NCBI GenBank assembly: GCA_027057985.1
Contig: JALUTJ010000519.1
Location: 1 to 19,434, forward strand
DNA length: 19,434 bases
Direction: 5' to 3'
DNA from: Chromatiales bacterium
GTDB taxonomy: Bacteria; Pseudomonadota; Gammaproteobacteria; UBA6429; Thiohalophilaceae
The first letter of the stretch is position 1, and each line of letters opens with the position of its first letter. The notes beneath the pieces were generated by a model, which made no database searches, was not told the origin of the DNA, and saw only the letters and a program-made list of their open reading frames with translations. Shown piece by piece: positions 10,367 through 18,454 of this stretch. Both the position numbers and the translations under genes were made by a program.

Positions 10367-11686
10367 TCAGGTATTCAAAACCTGAATTTGCCAGCCCGGT
10401 TCGGCATCTGTAGCCGCAAAGGGCTCACAGTGACAATAACCCACGACCTCGGCAAGCTCACCATTGGCATAGAGCAGCGGCACCCGGTTACGGCGCCAAG
10501 GCGGTACCTGCCATTCCTGGAACAGTTTTTTTAACTGGTGAGTCTGGCCCCGGCCAACAGGTCGACAACGTTCCCCACCCTGGCGAAAACGAACCTCGAG
10601 ATGTGCATTTGCGAGTATCTTCTGGCTCAGCCCCCTGCCGATGACCTCGCTGGCCTGCAGCATTTCACCACCAGGCAGCCTCAGTGGCCGGGCCAGATCT
10701 GGCCAGGAAATCACCTGCTCGACGTCATGCGGCCTGAGTGCTTCGGCATAGAGGCATCCCTGAAAACGACGCACCACCCCGCCGGGCCAGCTCACCTCGG
10801 GCATGGCATCATCGGCAGCATCCAGCACCTCATCCAGAATCCGCTGTAGATGTACTGTACCCGGCATAAGCAGAGCGTGGATCTCACCTGCCCAGTAACG
10901 CAGAACATTCTTTTGTCTTACTTTAGAAAGATGTTTTAACTTATTGATTACAATGGTTTTTTCTTTTCTTATTGTTTCCCAGTCTCCCCTCGCGAGCTCA
11001 TCGAGCAGGCTATTGGCTTCTCCCATGTGACGGGCACTACGTGCCAGGGTGGTTTTCATGCCGGGCCAGCGGCTTTGCAACAGGGGAATCACCTCATGGC
11101 GCAGAAAGTTACGATCAAAGTCAGTATCAAAATTACTCGGATCATCGATCCAGTTCAGATTCTGCGCCGAGGCATAACTGACAATCTCTTCGCGTAGAAA
11201 ACCGAGCATGGGACGCAACAGCCTGCCCGCAGCAAAGGCTTGCTCGGCAGGCATAGCCGCCAGCCCCTTTACCCCGGCACCGCGCAGTAACTGTAGCATC
11301 AGGGTTTCAACCTGGTCATCCTGGTGATGCGCCAGTAGCAGTACCTCGTCCTGTTGCAGTAATTTACGCCACTCGGCATAACGGGCTTCCCGGGCGGCTT
11401 CTTCGGGGCTACGATCCTTTTGCCGTGCATCGACCCGGACTGCGGTATAAGGTATATCGAGCTGGGTGCAGACCTGCAGACAGTGATCTTCCCAGGCATC
11501 GGCCAGTGGACTGAGTCCATGGTTGATATGAATGGCCCTGAGCGTAAAACCATGGTGTGCTTGCAGTGCGTGTATGGCATGTAACAGTGCATGCGAATCA
11601 CAACCACCACTATAGGCCACCCAGAGACACGGTGCCTGCAATGCCGCGCCAAGCTGCTGCTCAAGTTGTTCGGGACTAAAAGACAT
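10367..11686 (-). CDS. tilS: tRNA(Ile)-lysidine synthase TilS
   Basis: TilS uses ATP and lysine to convert cytidine 34 of the CAU-anticodon tRNA(Ile) to lysidine, changing its identity from Met to Ile; it is essential. The N-type ATP pyrophosphatase loop SGGCDS lies at 26-31, close to the start as in E. coli. AIHINHGLSPLADAWEDHC, LLLAHHQDDQVETLMLQLLRG and the NFLRHEVIPLL segment are family motifs. A TilS substrate-binding domain is followed by the C-terminal domain (about 355-435), ending near PLLYANGELAEVVGY. The 439 residues are a full-length E. coli-type protein. It lies 74 bp after accA, beyond the accA terminator, and has almost no room for a normal leader. Confidence 0.97.
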   Translation of the reverse strand: MSFSPEQLEQQLGAALQAPCLWVAYSGGCDSHALLHAIHALQAHHGFTLRAIHINHGLSPLADAWEDHCLQVCTQLDIPYTAVRVDARQKDRSPEEAAREARYAEWRKLLQQDEVLLLAHHQDDQVETLMLQLLRGAGVKGLAAMPAEQAFAAGRLLRPMLGFLREEIVSYASAQNLNWIDDPSNFDTDFDRNFLRHEVIPLLQSRWPGMKTTLARSARHMGEANSLLDELARGDWETIRKEKTIVINKLKHLSKVRQKNVLRYWAGEIHALLMPGTVHLQRILDEVLDAADDAMPEVSWPGGVVRRFQGCLYAEALRPHDVEQVISWPDLARPLRLPGGEMLQASEVIGRGLSQKILANAHLEVRFRQGGERCRPVGRGQTHQLKKLFQEWQVPPWRRNRVPLLYANGELAEVVGYCHCEPFAATDAEPGWQIQVLNT

Positions 11687-11692
11687 GCCCGC

Positions 11693-11721
11693 AGTATAGC
11701 GTGATTATGAAACAGAGAGAA
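11693..11721 (-). promoter_or_regulatory. Possible tilS promoter giving a leaderless or near-leaderless mRNA
   Basis: Between the accA terminator and the tilS ATG the minus strand has TATACT (11693-11698; 5 of 6 to TATAAT). A weak -35, TTCTCT (11716-11721; 3 of 6), lies 17 bp upstream of it. The expected start point, about 7 nt downstream of the -10, falls at the A of the tilS ATG. No Shine-Dalgarno is visible. Read-through from accA is the alternative source of tilS mRNA. Confidence 0.3.
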
Positions 11722-11750
11722 AAATAAACCGCTGAGGTTTCAGCGGTTTA
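11720..11750 (-). terminator. Intrinsic terminator after accA
   Basis: The minus strand folds into an 11-bp perfect stem, TAAACCGCTGA pairing with TCAGCGGTTTA, with an AACC tetraloop (11736-11739). It is followed immediately by TTTTTCTCTC. The hairpin begins 10 bp after the accA stop. The strong stem, tight loop and U-tract make this the clearest terminator in the window. Confidence 0.85.
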
Positions 11751-11760
11751 CTAAAAGGTT

Positions 11761-12717
11761 TTACTCAGCGTAGTTTCCGTATGCCATCAGGTGCTGATAA
11801 CGCTGATCGAGCAGCTTATCGAGTGAAGTGGCCGAGAGATTATCCAGGCTTTCGATCAGGACTTGCTTGAGGGTATTGGCCATGGCATCAACATCCCGAT
11901 GCGCACCACCGAGTGGCTCTGGAATAATCTGGTCAATTAACTGCAGTTCTTTTAAACGCTGTGCCGTCAGCCCCATGGCTTCCGCGGCTTCGGGGGCTTT
12001 TTCGGCACTACGCCAGAGAATCGTAGCACAACCTTCGGGAGAGATTACCGAGTAGGTACTGTATTCAAGCATCATCAGCTTGTCACCGACACCGATAGCC
12101 AGTGCACCACCGGAGCCACCTTCACCTATTACAGTGTTGATAATTGGTGTTTTCAACTCGGACATCTCAAGCAGGTTACGGGCAATGGCTTCACTCTGAC
12201 CGCGTTCTTCTGCACCAATCCCGGGGTAGGCACCCGGTGTGTCGATAAAGGTCAGTACTGGCATATGGAATCGCTCTGCCATCTTCATCAGGCGCAGTGC
12301 CTTACGATAACCTTCCGGGCGTGGCATACCAAAGTTACGCTTGATTTTTTCCTTGGTGTCGCGGCCTTTTTGCTGGCCGATAATCATCACCGGGCGTCCA
12401 TCGAGTCGAGCCATACCACCCACCAGAGCGGCATCATCGGCATAGGCCCGATCACCGTGCAGTTCTTCAAAATCGGTAAAAATTCGCTCCACATAATCCA
12501 TGAAATAAGGACGCTGTGGATGACGCGAAAGCTGGGCAATCTGCGCCGCTTTCAGATTGGAAAAAATCGACTTGGTCAGATCATGACTCTTGCTCTTAAG
12601 GCGCTGAATTTCATCGCCAATATTAATCTCGTTATCGGAACCAACATAACGCAGTTCTTCAATTTTTGCCTCAAGCTCGGCAATCGGCTGCTCAAAATCA
12701 AGAAAATTTAAATTCAT
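11761..12717 (-). CDS. accA: Acetyl-CoA carboxylase carboxyltransferase subunit alpha
   Basis: AccA pairs with AccD to form the carboxyltransferase that moves CO2 from carboxybiotin to acetyl-CoA, making malonyl-CoA for fatty acid synthesis. The 318 residues match the family. The N-terminal helical part starts [19 protein letters not shown]. The crotonase-like core has [49 protein letters not shown] (158-180) and the glycine-rich oxyanion segment [15 protein letters not shown] (198-212), with [11 protein letters not shown] following. It lies downstream of dnaE, its usual neighbour, but across a 358-bp spacer holding a repeat element. No Shine-Dalgarno is evident before the ATG. Confidence 0.98.
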   Translation of the reverse strand: MNLNFLDFEQPIAELEAKIEELRYVGSDNEINIGDEIQRLKSKSHDLTKSIFSNLKAAQIAQLSRHPQRPYFMDYVERIFTDFEELHGDRAYADDAALVGGMARLDGRPVMIIGQQKGRDTKEKIKRNFGMPRPEGYRKALRLMKMAERFHMPVLTFIDTPGAYPGIGAEERGQSEAIARNLLEMSELKTPIINTVIGEGGSGGALAIGVGDKLMMLEYSTYSVISPEGCATILWRSAEKAPEAAEAMGLTAQRLKELQLIDQIIPEPLGGAHRDVDAMANTLKQVLIESLDNLSATSLDKLLDQRYQHLMAYGNYAE

Positions 12718-13075
12718 AGGAAATTCAACATCTAAGGTTAATTATTTCGACTGATTTTAACGAATTTCAGCATTAACAACCAGTTTTTTGTCACAAAACG
12801 AGCCTCTAAATAGCTATTCAAATCTACTTACCTGGAACAGAAGAAACTCTCAGGAGCTAGAAAGCTATTGCCGATCAAGACCGTCAGCAGCAGGGGCATG
12901 GATTGTTCCAGACAATCCTATTGCATTTCCACCATCCCTGGCGGTCATGCTGCTGTCGAGCCTACAGGGATGTATTTACGGCGTGTCTTGAACGGTAATA
13001 GCTGAATAACCTCTAGTCACATCAGTTAGGCGAGTGTCTTAAATCTCTGATGGCACGGATATTTGTATGCTTATT
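12718..13075. other. dnaE-accA intergenic spacer
   Basis: This 358-bp stretch has no credible gene. Its middle third holds the inverted-repeat element described separately (12863-13003). The part next to accA (12718-12862) is A/T-rich and presumably holds the accA promoter, since a TAAAAT hexamer occurs there on the minus strand, but without a good -35 I do not call it. The part next to dnaE (13004-13075) shows only a weak CATCAG/CTGATG pairing with a long loop and no U-tract, so no dnaE terminator is called. Confidence 0.7.
12863..13003. repeat. MITE-like palindromic intergenic element with 19-bp terminal inverted repeats
   Basis: The ends are AGCTATTGCCGATCAAGAC (12863-12881) and, read on the minus strand, AGCTATTACCGTTCAAGAC (13003-12985), matching at 17 of 19 positions. 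Inside are a hairpin GGATTGT/ACAATCC (12900-12906/12912-12918), a pair CATCCCTG/CAGGGATG (12933-12940/12965-12972) and a pair CAGCAGCA/TGCTGCTG (12885-12892/12948-12955). The last two pairings interleave and exclude each other. GAA flanks both ends (12860-12862 and 13004-13006), a possible but very short target duplication. The minus-strand text CACGCCGTAAATACATCCC resembles, from memory, an interspersed repeat common in gammaproteobacterial genomes. There is no coding capacity, so any mobility would need a transposase elsewhere. Confidence 0.7.
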
Positions 13076-16000
13076 TTAGTAAACAACCTGGATGGTTTCC
13101 TCACCCAGGGTGTCACGTAGTCGGTGAAGTAGTTCATCGGTTGGGTGAACCCGCCATTCCTCACCGAGACGAATTTCGGCGCGTGCCGTGCCCTTGTTGT
13201 AATCCAGTACCACCGGGCAGCCACCTTCACGAAACGGGCTGAGTACCCGTTGCAGTTCGGGTATAAAGCCATTGGCGGCCTTTTTCTCATCCACTTTTAC
13301 CATTAACTGGCGGGCAAAATGTTCCCGCGCCTCATCAATATCATAAATCTCGTCGGCCCGCATTTTAAAACCGCCGGAATAATCATCGACACTGACCTCA
13401 ACCCGGGCCACGATCAGTTTGTCCTTTGCCAGCTTGTCACGATTAGCTGCATACTCATCCGAGAACACCGCCATTTCCATTCGACCACTGCGATCATCCA
13501 GGGTCAAAAAGGCCATCTTGTCGCCACGTTTTGTGGTCATCACCCGCATACCAATCACCAGCCCGGCAACAATAACAGTCTGGTTACGCGAAGGTTTAAG
13601 CTCGGCAATCCGTCCGGTGACAAACTGCTTCAGTTCCGGCAGGTAACGGTTTATCGGGTGGCCGGTCAGGTACAGGCCCAGCGTGGCTTTTTCATTGGCA
13701 AGGCGAAGTTCTTCGCTCCAGTCTTTCTGTACGCTGTACGTTTCCGGTCCATCACCCTCGCCTTCTACCGGCTCGGCTGCGAGACCAAACATATCCTGTA
13801 TCCCGGCCTGGTTGTTTCGCATTTTCTGTTCGGCAATTTTCAGTGCGTCGGGCAAGGTGGCCATAATGGTGGCCCGGTTCTGAGCAAACACATCCAGTGC
13901 GCCGGCCATGACCAGTCCTTCCAGCGTACGCCGGTTGACCTTGCGTAAGTCAACTCGCTGACAGAAATCGAACAGGTTCTTAAAAGGCCCGTTTGCATTG
14001 CGTTCGGCGATAACGCTTTCAATCGCCCCTTCACCAACGCCCTTGATAGCGCCAAGGCCATAGATAATGACGCTGCTATCCACTGTAAACTTGTATTCAC
14101 AAAGATTGATATTCGGTGGTGCAACCTTGAGTTTCATCTCGGTACAGTCATCGATAAGGGTAACGACCTTGTCGGTGTTATCCATATCCGCCGATAATAC
14201 CGCCGCCATAAATTCAGCCGGGTAATGCGCCTTTAACCAGGCTGTCTGGTAAGACACCAGTGCATAGGCCGCAGAGTGTGACTTGTTAAACCCATAACCG
14301 GCAAACTTTTCCATCAGGTCAAAGATATAGGTTGCGGTTTTTTCTTCTACGCCACGCTCAAGCGCACCTTTGGTAAAAATCTCCCGTTGCTTGGCCATCT
14401 CTTCGGGTTTCTTTTTACCCATGGCGCGACGTAACAGATCAGCCGCACCGAGAGAGTAATTGGCCAGCACCTGGGCGATCTGCATAACCTGCTCCTGGTA
14501 AAGAATGACCCCGTAGGTTGGCTTGAGGATCGATTCAAGATCCGGGTGCGGATAAACAACACGGGCTCGACCGTGTTTACGGTTGATAAAGTCATCCACC
14601 ATGCCGGACTGCAACGGGCCTGGACGGAACAGGGCAACCAGTGCCACGATGTCTTCAAATTCACTCGGTTGCAGGCGTTTAATCAGGTCTTTCATACCGC
14701 GTGATTCAAGCTGAAATACTGCAGTCGTATTGGTGGCTTTTAAAAGATCAAAGGTGGCTTCATCATCCAGCGGGATAGTACTGATATCAATCGGCGCTTC
14801 GCCCTGCTTTTGCTTGACGCTGTTCACATTTCTCACCGCCCAGTCAATAATGGTGAGAGTACGCAGGCCAAGAAAGTCAAATTTAACCAGTCCCACGGCT
14901 TCAACATCATCCTTGTCGAACTGGCTTACCAGGTTGTCAGCGGTTTCTTCACAGTATAGCGGGGTAAAGTCGGTCAGTTTTGATGGTGCAATAACTACAC
15001 CACCGGCATGCTTGCCGGCATTACGCACGATGCCTTCAAGGGAACGGGCAAGATCGATCAAAGCGGCAACTTCTTCATCCTCGTTATAGAGTTGCTGTAA
15101 CTGTTCTTCCTGCTGTAAGGCCTTATCGAGGGTAATACCAATTTCAAAGGGAATCAGCTTGGCAATGCGATCGACAAAGCCATAGGGATGACTCAGTACC
15201 CGACCCACATCACGCACCACCGCCTTGGCCGCCATGGAGCCATAGGTAATGATCTGGGAAACCTTTTCACTGCCATACTTTTCCGAGACATGCTTGATAA
15301 CGTCGTCACGCCCCTCCATACAGAAGTCCACATCGAAGTCCGGCATCGATACCCGCTCCGGGTTGAGGAAACGTTCGAACAGCAAGTCATACTTGATAGG
15401 ATCAAGATCGGTGATCAATAGCGCATAGGCTACCAGTGAGCCCGCACCCGATCCCCGCCCCGGCCCCACAGGAATTTTCTGATCTTTCGCCCACTGGATA
15501 AACTCGGCAACAATAAGAAAGTAGCCGGGGAAACCCATGTTATTGATAACATCGAGTTCAATCTGCAGGCGTTCGAAATACTGTTGTCGCTTTTCTTCGA
15601 AGTCTTCTGTCTCGGGATCAAATAACTGTAATAGTCGTTTTTCCAGGCCGGCGCGTGCTTCTTCTTCAAGGTGCTGCTCGATGGTTCTGCCTTCAGGAAT
15701 GGGAAAGTCCGGCAGGTAATTTTTGCCCAGCGTGAGTTCAACGGTACAGCGCTTTGCTATCTCAACGGTATTTTCAATCGCCGCAGGAATATCACTAAAG
15801 AGTTCGATCATTTCTTCTGCGCTACGCAGATATTGCTGTTCGCTATACAGCCGGGGACGTCGCGGATCATCCAGGGTACGACCATCATGAATGCAAACCC
15901 GGGCTTCATGCGCCTCGAAGTCTTCCGGCTTTAAGAAACGCACGGCATTGGTCGCTACCAGCGGAAGATCATTTTCCACTGCCAGCTCGACCGCGGCATG

Positions 16001-16543
16001 CAGGTAGGTTTCTTCGTTCTCACGCCCGGTACGTTGCAACTCGATATAAAAACGATCCGGGAACAGCGACATCCAGTTTTGCAGACACTGGCGAGCCTGC
16101 TCGTGGTTTTCATTTAGAAGCGCCAGGCCAATATCGCCCTGCCGGGCCCCGGAAAGGGCTATCAGCCCATCAGTCTGGCCCTGAAGCCAGTCTTTTTGCA
16201 GTACAGGCCGCCCGGTATGCTGCCCCTCGGTATAACCGCGTGATACTAGCTGGGTCAGATTACGGTAGCCCTCATTATTCATACAGAGGAGTGTCAGGCG
16301 GCTGGGCTGAGCCGGATCGTCTTCATTACTGATCCAGACATCGACACCGATAATCGGTTTCACCCCGGCAGACTGGCAGGCACGGTAGAACTTGACCAGG
16401 GCAAACATATTGCTCTGGTCGGTAAGCGCCACTGCCGGCATACCCGCCTCTGCCACGGCACTGGCAAGCGGCTTGATGCGTACGATGCCATCAACGATGG
16501 AATACTCGGTATGCAGGGAAAGATGTACAAAGGATTTTGCCAT
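13076..16543 (-). CDS. dnaE: DNA polymerase III subunit alpha
   Basis: DnaE is the replicative polymerase of the Pol III holoenzyme. The 1155 residues compare with 1160 in E. coli. An N-terminal PHP domain begins FVHLSLHTEYSIVDGIVRI and continues through ALTDQSNMFALVKFY. The C-family polymerase core has PVGPGRGSGAGSLVAYALLITDLDP (358-382) and the catalytic aspartates Asp402 and Asp404 in MPDFDVDFCMEGRDDVI; the third acidic residue lies in VKFDFLGLRTLTIID. The fingers region follows (GYGFNKSHSAAYALVSYQTAWLKAHYPAEFMAAVLS), then helix-hairpin-helix, OB-fold (QTVIVAGLVIGMRVMTTKRGDKMAFLTLDD) and C-terminal tau-binding parts. It is full length with no frameshift, 108 bp after rnhB. Confidence 0.99.
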   Translation of the reverse strand: MAKSFVHLSLHTEYSIVDGIVRIKPLASAVAEAGMPAVALTDQSNMFALVKFYRACQSAGVKPIIGVDVWISNEDDPAQPSRLTLLCMNNEGYRNLTQLVSRGYTEGQHTGRPVLQKDWLQGQTDGLIALSGARQGDIGLALLNENHEQARQCLQNWMSLFPDRFYIELQRTGRENEETYLHAAVELAVENDLPLVATNAVRFLKPEDFEAHEARVCIHDGRTLDDPRRPRLYSEQQYLRSAEEMIELFSDIPAAIENTVEIAKRCTVELTLGKNYLPDFPIPEGRTIEQHLEEEARAGLEKRLLQLFDPETEDFEEKRQQYFERLQIELDVINNMGFPGYFLIVAEFIQWAKDQKIPVGPGRGSGAGSLVAYALLITDLDPIKYDLLFERFLNPERVSMPDFDVDFCMEGRDDVIKHVSEKYGSEKVSQIITYGSMAAKAVVRDVGRVLSHPYGFVDRIAKLIPFEIGITLDKALQQEEQLQQLYNEDEEVAALIDLARSLEGIVRNAGKHAGGVVIAPSKLTDFTPLYCEETADNLVSQFDKDDVEAVGLVKFDFLGLRTLTIIDWAVRNVNSVKQKQGEAPIDISTIPLDDEATFDLLKATNTTAVFQLESRGMKDLIKRLQPSEFEDIVALVALFRPGPLQSGMVDDFINRKHGRARVVYPHPDLESILKPTYGVILYQEQVMQIAQVLANYSLGAADLLRRAMGKKKPEEMAKQREIFTKGALERGVEEKTATYIFDLMEKFAGYGFNKSHSAAYALVSYQTAWLKAHYPAEFMAAVLSADMDNTDKVVTLIDDCTEMKLKVAPPNINLCEYKFTVDSSVIIYGLGAIKGVGEGAIESVIAERNANGPFKNLFDFCQRVDLRKVNRRTLEGLVMAGALDVFAQNRATIMATLPDALKIAEQKMRNNQAGIQDMFGLAAEPVEGEGDGPETYSVQKDWSEELRLANEKATLGLYLTGHPINRYLPELKQFVTGRIAELKPSRNQTVIVAGLVIGMRVMTTKRGDKMAFLTLDDRSGRMEMAVFSDEYAANRDKLAKDKLIVARVEVSVDDYSGGFKMRADEIYDIDEAREHFARQLMVKVDEKKAANGFIPELQRVLSPFREGGCPVVLDYNKGTARAEIRLGEEWRVHPTDELLHRLRDTLGEETIQVVY

Positions 16544-16584
16544 GCTGCTAGTTTGTGATTTATTGGCGCTAGAAGCAAGCCATA

Positions 16585-16614
16585 AACATAGATGAACTCA
16601 TGGTTACTTTTCAA
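16585..16614 (-). promoter_or_regulatory. Possible sigma70-type promoter for dnaE
   Basis: On the minus strand TTGAAA (16609-16614; 5 of 6) and TATGTT (16585-16590; 4 of 6) are separated by 18 bp. They lie in the A/T-rich 108-bp rnhB-dnaE spacer and predict a leader of about 35 nt. dnaE may also be read from rnhB upstream. Confidence 0.35.
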
Positions 16615-16651
16615 ACAATACTAATAAAATCAAAAAGTTATATTATTCTAT

Positions 16652-17272
16652 TTATGTTATTTCAATTATCTTTTTTACCGGGCCAAAACTGCGGCGGTGG
16701 ATCGGGGTAATCCCGAGTTCTCGAATGGCCTCGAGATGAACTTTGGTCGGGTAACCCTTGTGACTGGCCAGCCCGTAACCCGGGTAATGCGCATCCATTT
16801 CCACCATTTCCTGGTCCCGTGCTACCTTGGCAATAATCGAGGCGGCACTGATACACGGCACCCGGTTATCGCCCTGTACCACCGCCTCGGCCTCGATGCT
16901 TATCTCTTTCGGGATGCGGTTGCCGTCGATCATGACATAGTCAGGCGGTGTCGCCAGCTGTGCCACGCTCAGCGCCATGGCACGCAGGCTGGCCTGCAGA
17001 ATATTGATGCGATCGATTTCTTCCGGCTCAATCCGTGTAATCGACCATGCCAGTGCCTTTTGCCGGATTTCATCTGCCAGTTGTTGCCGACGTTTCTCAC
17101 TGATTTTCTTTGAATCGGCCAGGCCATCGATCGGTTTTGCCGGATCAAGAATCACCGCAGCAGCCACGACCGGCCCCGCCAGTGGTCCTCGACCAACTTC
17201 ATCCACACCGGCAATAAAACGCCCTCTTGTATGCCAGTCATCAATGGGTGGAAGTGGTTGTTTTTTCGCCAT
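16652..17272 (-). CDS. rnhB: Ribonuclease HII
   Basis: RnhB cuts RNA in RNA-DNA hybrids and starts removal of single ribonucleotides from DNA. From the ATG at 17272 the protein has 206 residues, the usual size. The acidic catalytic residues are Asp24 and Glu25 in [15 protein letters not shown], Asp116 in VMIDGNRIP and Asp135 in [21 protein letters not shown] and [13 protein letters not shown] are further family blocks. An in-frame TTG/ATG-type extension up to 17329 exists, but its extra 19 residues (Cys-rich, non-homologous) and the GGGGGA Shine-Dalgarno about 9 nt before 17272 favour the shorter form. lpxB, the usual upstream neighbour, is absent; the next gene is divergent. Confidence 0.97.
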   Translation of the reverse strand: MAKKQPLPPIDDWHTRGRFIAGVDEVGRGPLAGPVVAAAVILDPAKPIDGLADSKKISEKRRQQLADEIRQKALAWSITRIEPEEIDRINILQASLRAMALSVAQLATPPDYVMIDGNRIPKEISIEAEAVVQGDNRVPCISAASIIAKVARDQEMVEMDAHYPGYGLASHKGYPTKVHLEAIRELGITPIHRRSFGPVKKIIEIT

Positions 17273-17485
17273 CCTGTTTTTTCCCCCGGGGCAACACATT
17301 GCCTGTTCTTCAAAGCTGCAAATTAGCACAAATTACCCCGGATTACGTCATGATTCATCCATTCAGGGCTATGTTGTTGATTTTAAAACAGGACAATGCG
17401 ATCATTTATTTTTTACACATTTTCCTGATTTCATGTTTCTTTATTCCTTGAATCAGCGGAAAAACCTCCATGAGTTGGATATAAA

Positions 17486-18430
17486 ATGAGCAAAATCAAG
17501 ACCGCTGTCATTGGTGTAGGTTACCTCGGTAAGTTTCACGCCCAGAAATACCATCAACTTGAATCATCCGAACTGGTCGCCGTCTGCGATGCCAATATTG
17601 AGATTGCGCAGAACATTGCCAATGAATACGATATTCCGGCTATTGATGATTTTCAGGAACTGATTGGTAAGGTTGATGCCGTCAGTATCGTGGTGCCAAC
17701 CCAAAAGCATTATGAAGTGGCGAAAGTCTTCCTTGAAAACGGTATCCATGTATTACTGGAAAAACCCATTACTTCAACTGTAGCTGAAGCCGAGGAACTG
17801 GTTGAGATTGCCGCAAAAAATCATTGTGTCTTCCAGATTGGTCATCTTGAACGCTTTAACCCGGCCATTCTGGCACTGGAGAACCAGCTCGACAAACCAC
17901 TGTTTATCGAATCCAACCGCATTGCCCCTTTCAATCCCCGCGGCGCCGATGTCAACGTTGTGCTCGACTTAATGATTCATGATATCGATATTATTCTCGA
18001 CCTGGTCAACTCCTCGGTTAAGAATATCGATGCCAACGGCGTCGCGGTTATCTCGCAGGAAATCGATATTGCCAATGCCCGTATTACCTTTGAAAGTGGT
18101 TGTGTCGCCAATGTCACCGCAAGCCGGGTTAGCATGAAAAGTGAACGCATTATGCGAATCTTCCAGCATGATGCCTATATCTCGGTAGACTTTCAGAACA
18201 AGAAACTGGGTATTCATCATAAAGGTGAAGGTGAAATGTATCCGGGTATCGCCAATATTGAAACCAGCGAACAGGTCTTTGAACAGGGGGATGCCCTCTA
18301 CAGTGAAATCGAGGCTTTTCTGCATTCCATCGAGACAAAAACACCACCGGTGGTCAGCGGCCAGGCCGGACTGGAAGCACTGAAAACAGCAATCACCATT
18401 AGCGAATTACTTGGTACAAGTAACGCCTGA
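17486..18430 (+). CDS. gnnA: Gfo/Idh/MocA oxidoreductase, probable UDP-GlcNAc 3-dehydrogenase (GnnA-like)
   Basis: This is a 314-residue NAD(P)-dependent dehydrogenase of the Gfo/Idh/MocA family. The Rossmann loop is VIGVGYLGKFHAQKY (8-22). EKPI (92-95) is the conserved nicotinamide-side motif with the catalytic lysine, followed by IGHLERFNP (118-126) and the active-site segment VVLDLMIHDIDI (158-169). From memory, GVGYLGKFHAQKY with NVVLDLMIHDIDI is typical of the gene found in lpxA-gnnA-lpxB clusters of several Gammaproteobacteria. GnnA oxidises UDP-GlcNAc at C3, and its partner aminotransferase GnnB then makes UDP-GlcNAc3N. The following gene is such an aminotransferase, 24 bp downstream, and rnhB, normally in the lpx neighbourhood, is next door. 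A WlbA/WbpB-type UDP-GlcNAcA 3-dehydrogenase for surface polysaccharide is the main alternative. Family call is near certain; exact substrate about 0.6. A weak GGA lies 7 nt before the ATG. Confidence 0.75.
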   Translation: MSKIKTAVIGVGYLGKFHAQKYHQLESSELVAVCDANIEIAQNIANEYDIPAIDDFQELIGKVDAVSIVVPTQKHYEVAKVFLENGIHVLLEKPITSTVAEAEELVEIAAKNHCVFQIGHLERFNPAILALENQLDKPLFIESNRIAPFNPRGADVNVVLDLMIHDIDIILDLVNSSVKNIDANGVAVISQEIDIANARITFESGCVANVTASRVSMKSERIMRIFQHDAYISVDFQNKKLGIHHKGEGEMYPGIANIETSEQVFEQGDALYSEIEAFLHSIETKTPPVVSGQAGLEALKTAITISELLGTSNA

Positions 18431-18454
18431 CTTTTTATTACGGAGTAGCCCCCT

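Noticed and set aside
13004..13075. CATCAG/CTGATG pairing downstream of dnaE as a terminator
   Set aside because: Only 6 bp with a loop of about 20 nt and no U-tract.
16653..16661. Possible frameshift at the rnhB 3' end suggested by a second overlapping minus-strand frame
   Set aside because: The main frame keeps RNase HII homology to its C-terminus ([15 protein letters not shown]) and ends at a normal stop.
17281..17304. CCCCGGGG palindrome and GGCAA/TTGCC mini-hairpin in the rnhB leader as a regulatory structure
   Set aside because: The G-run is better explained as the rnhB Shine-Dalgarno region, and the hairpin has only five pairs.
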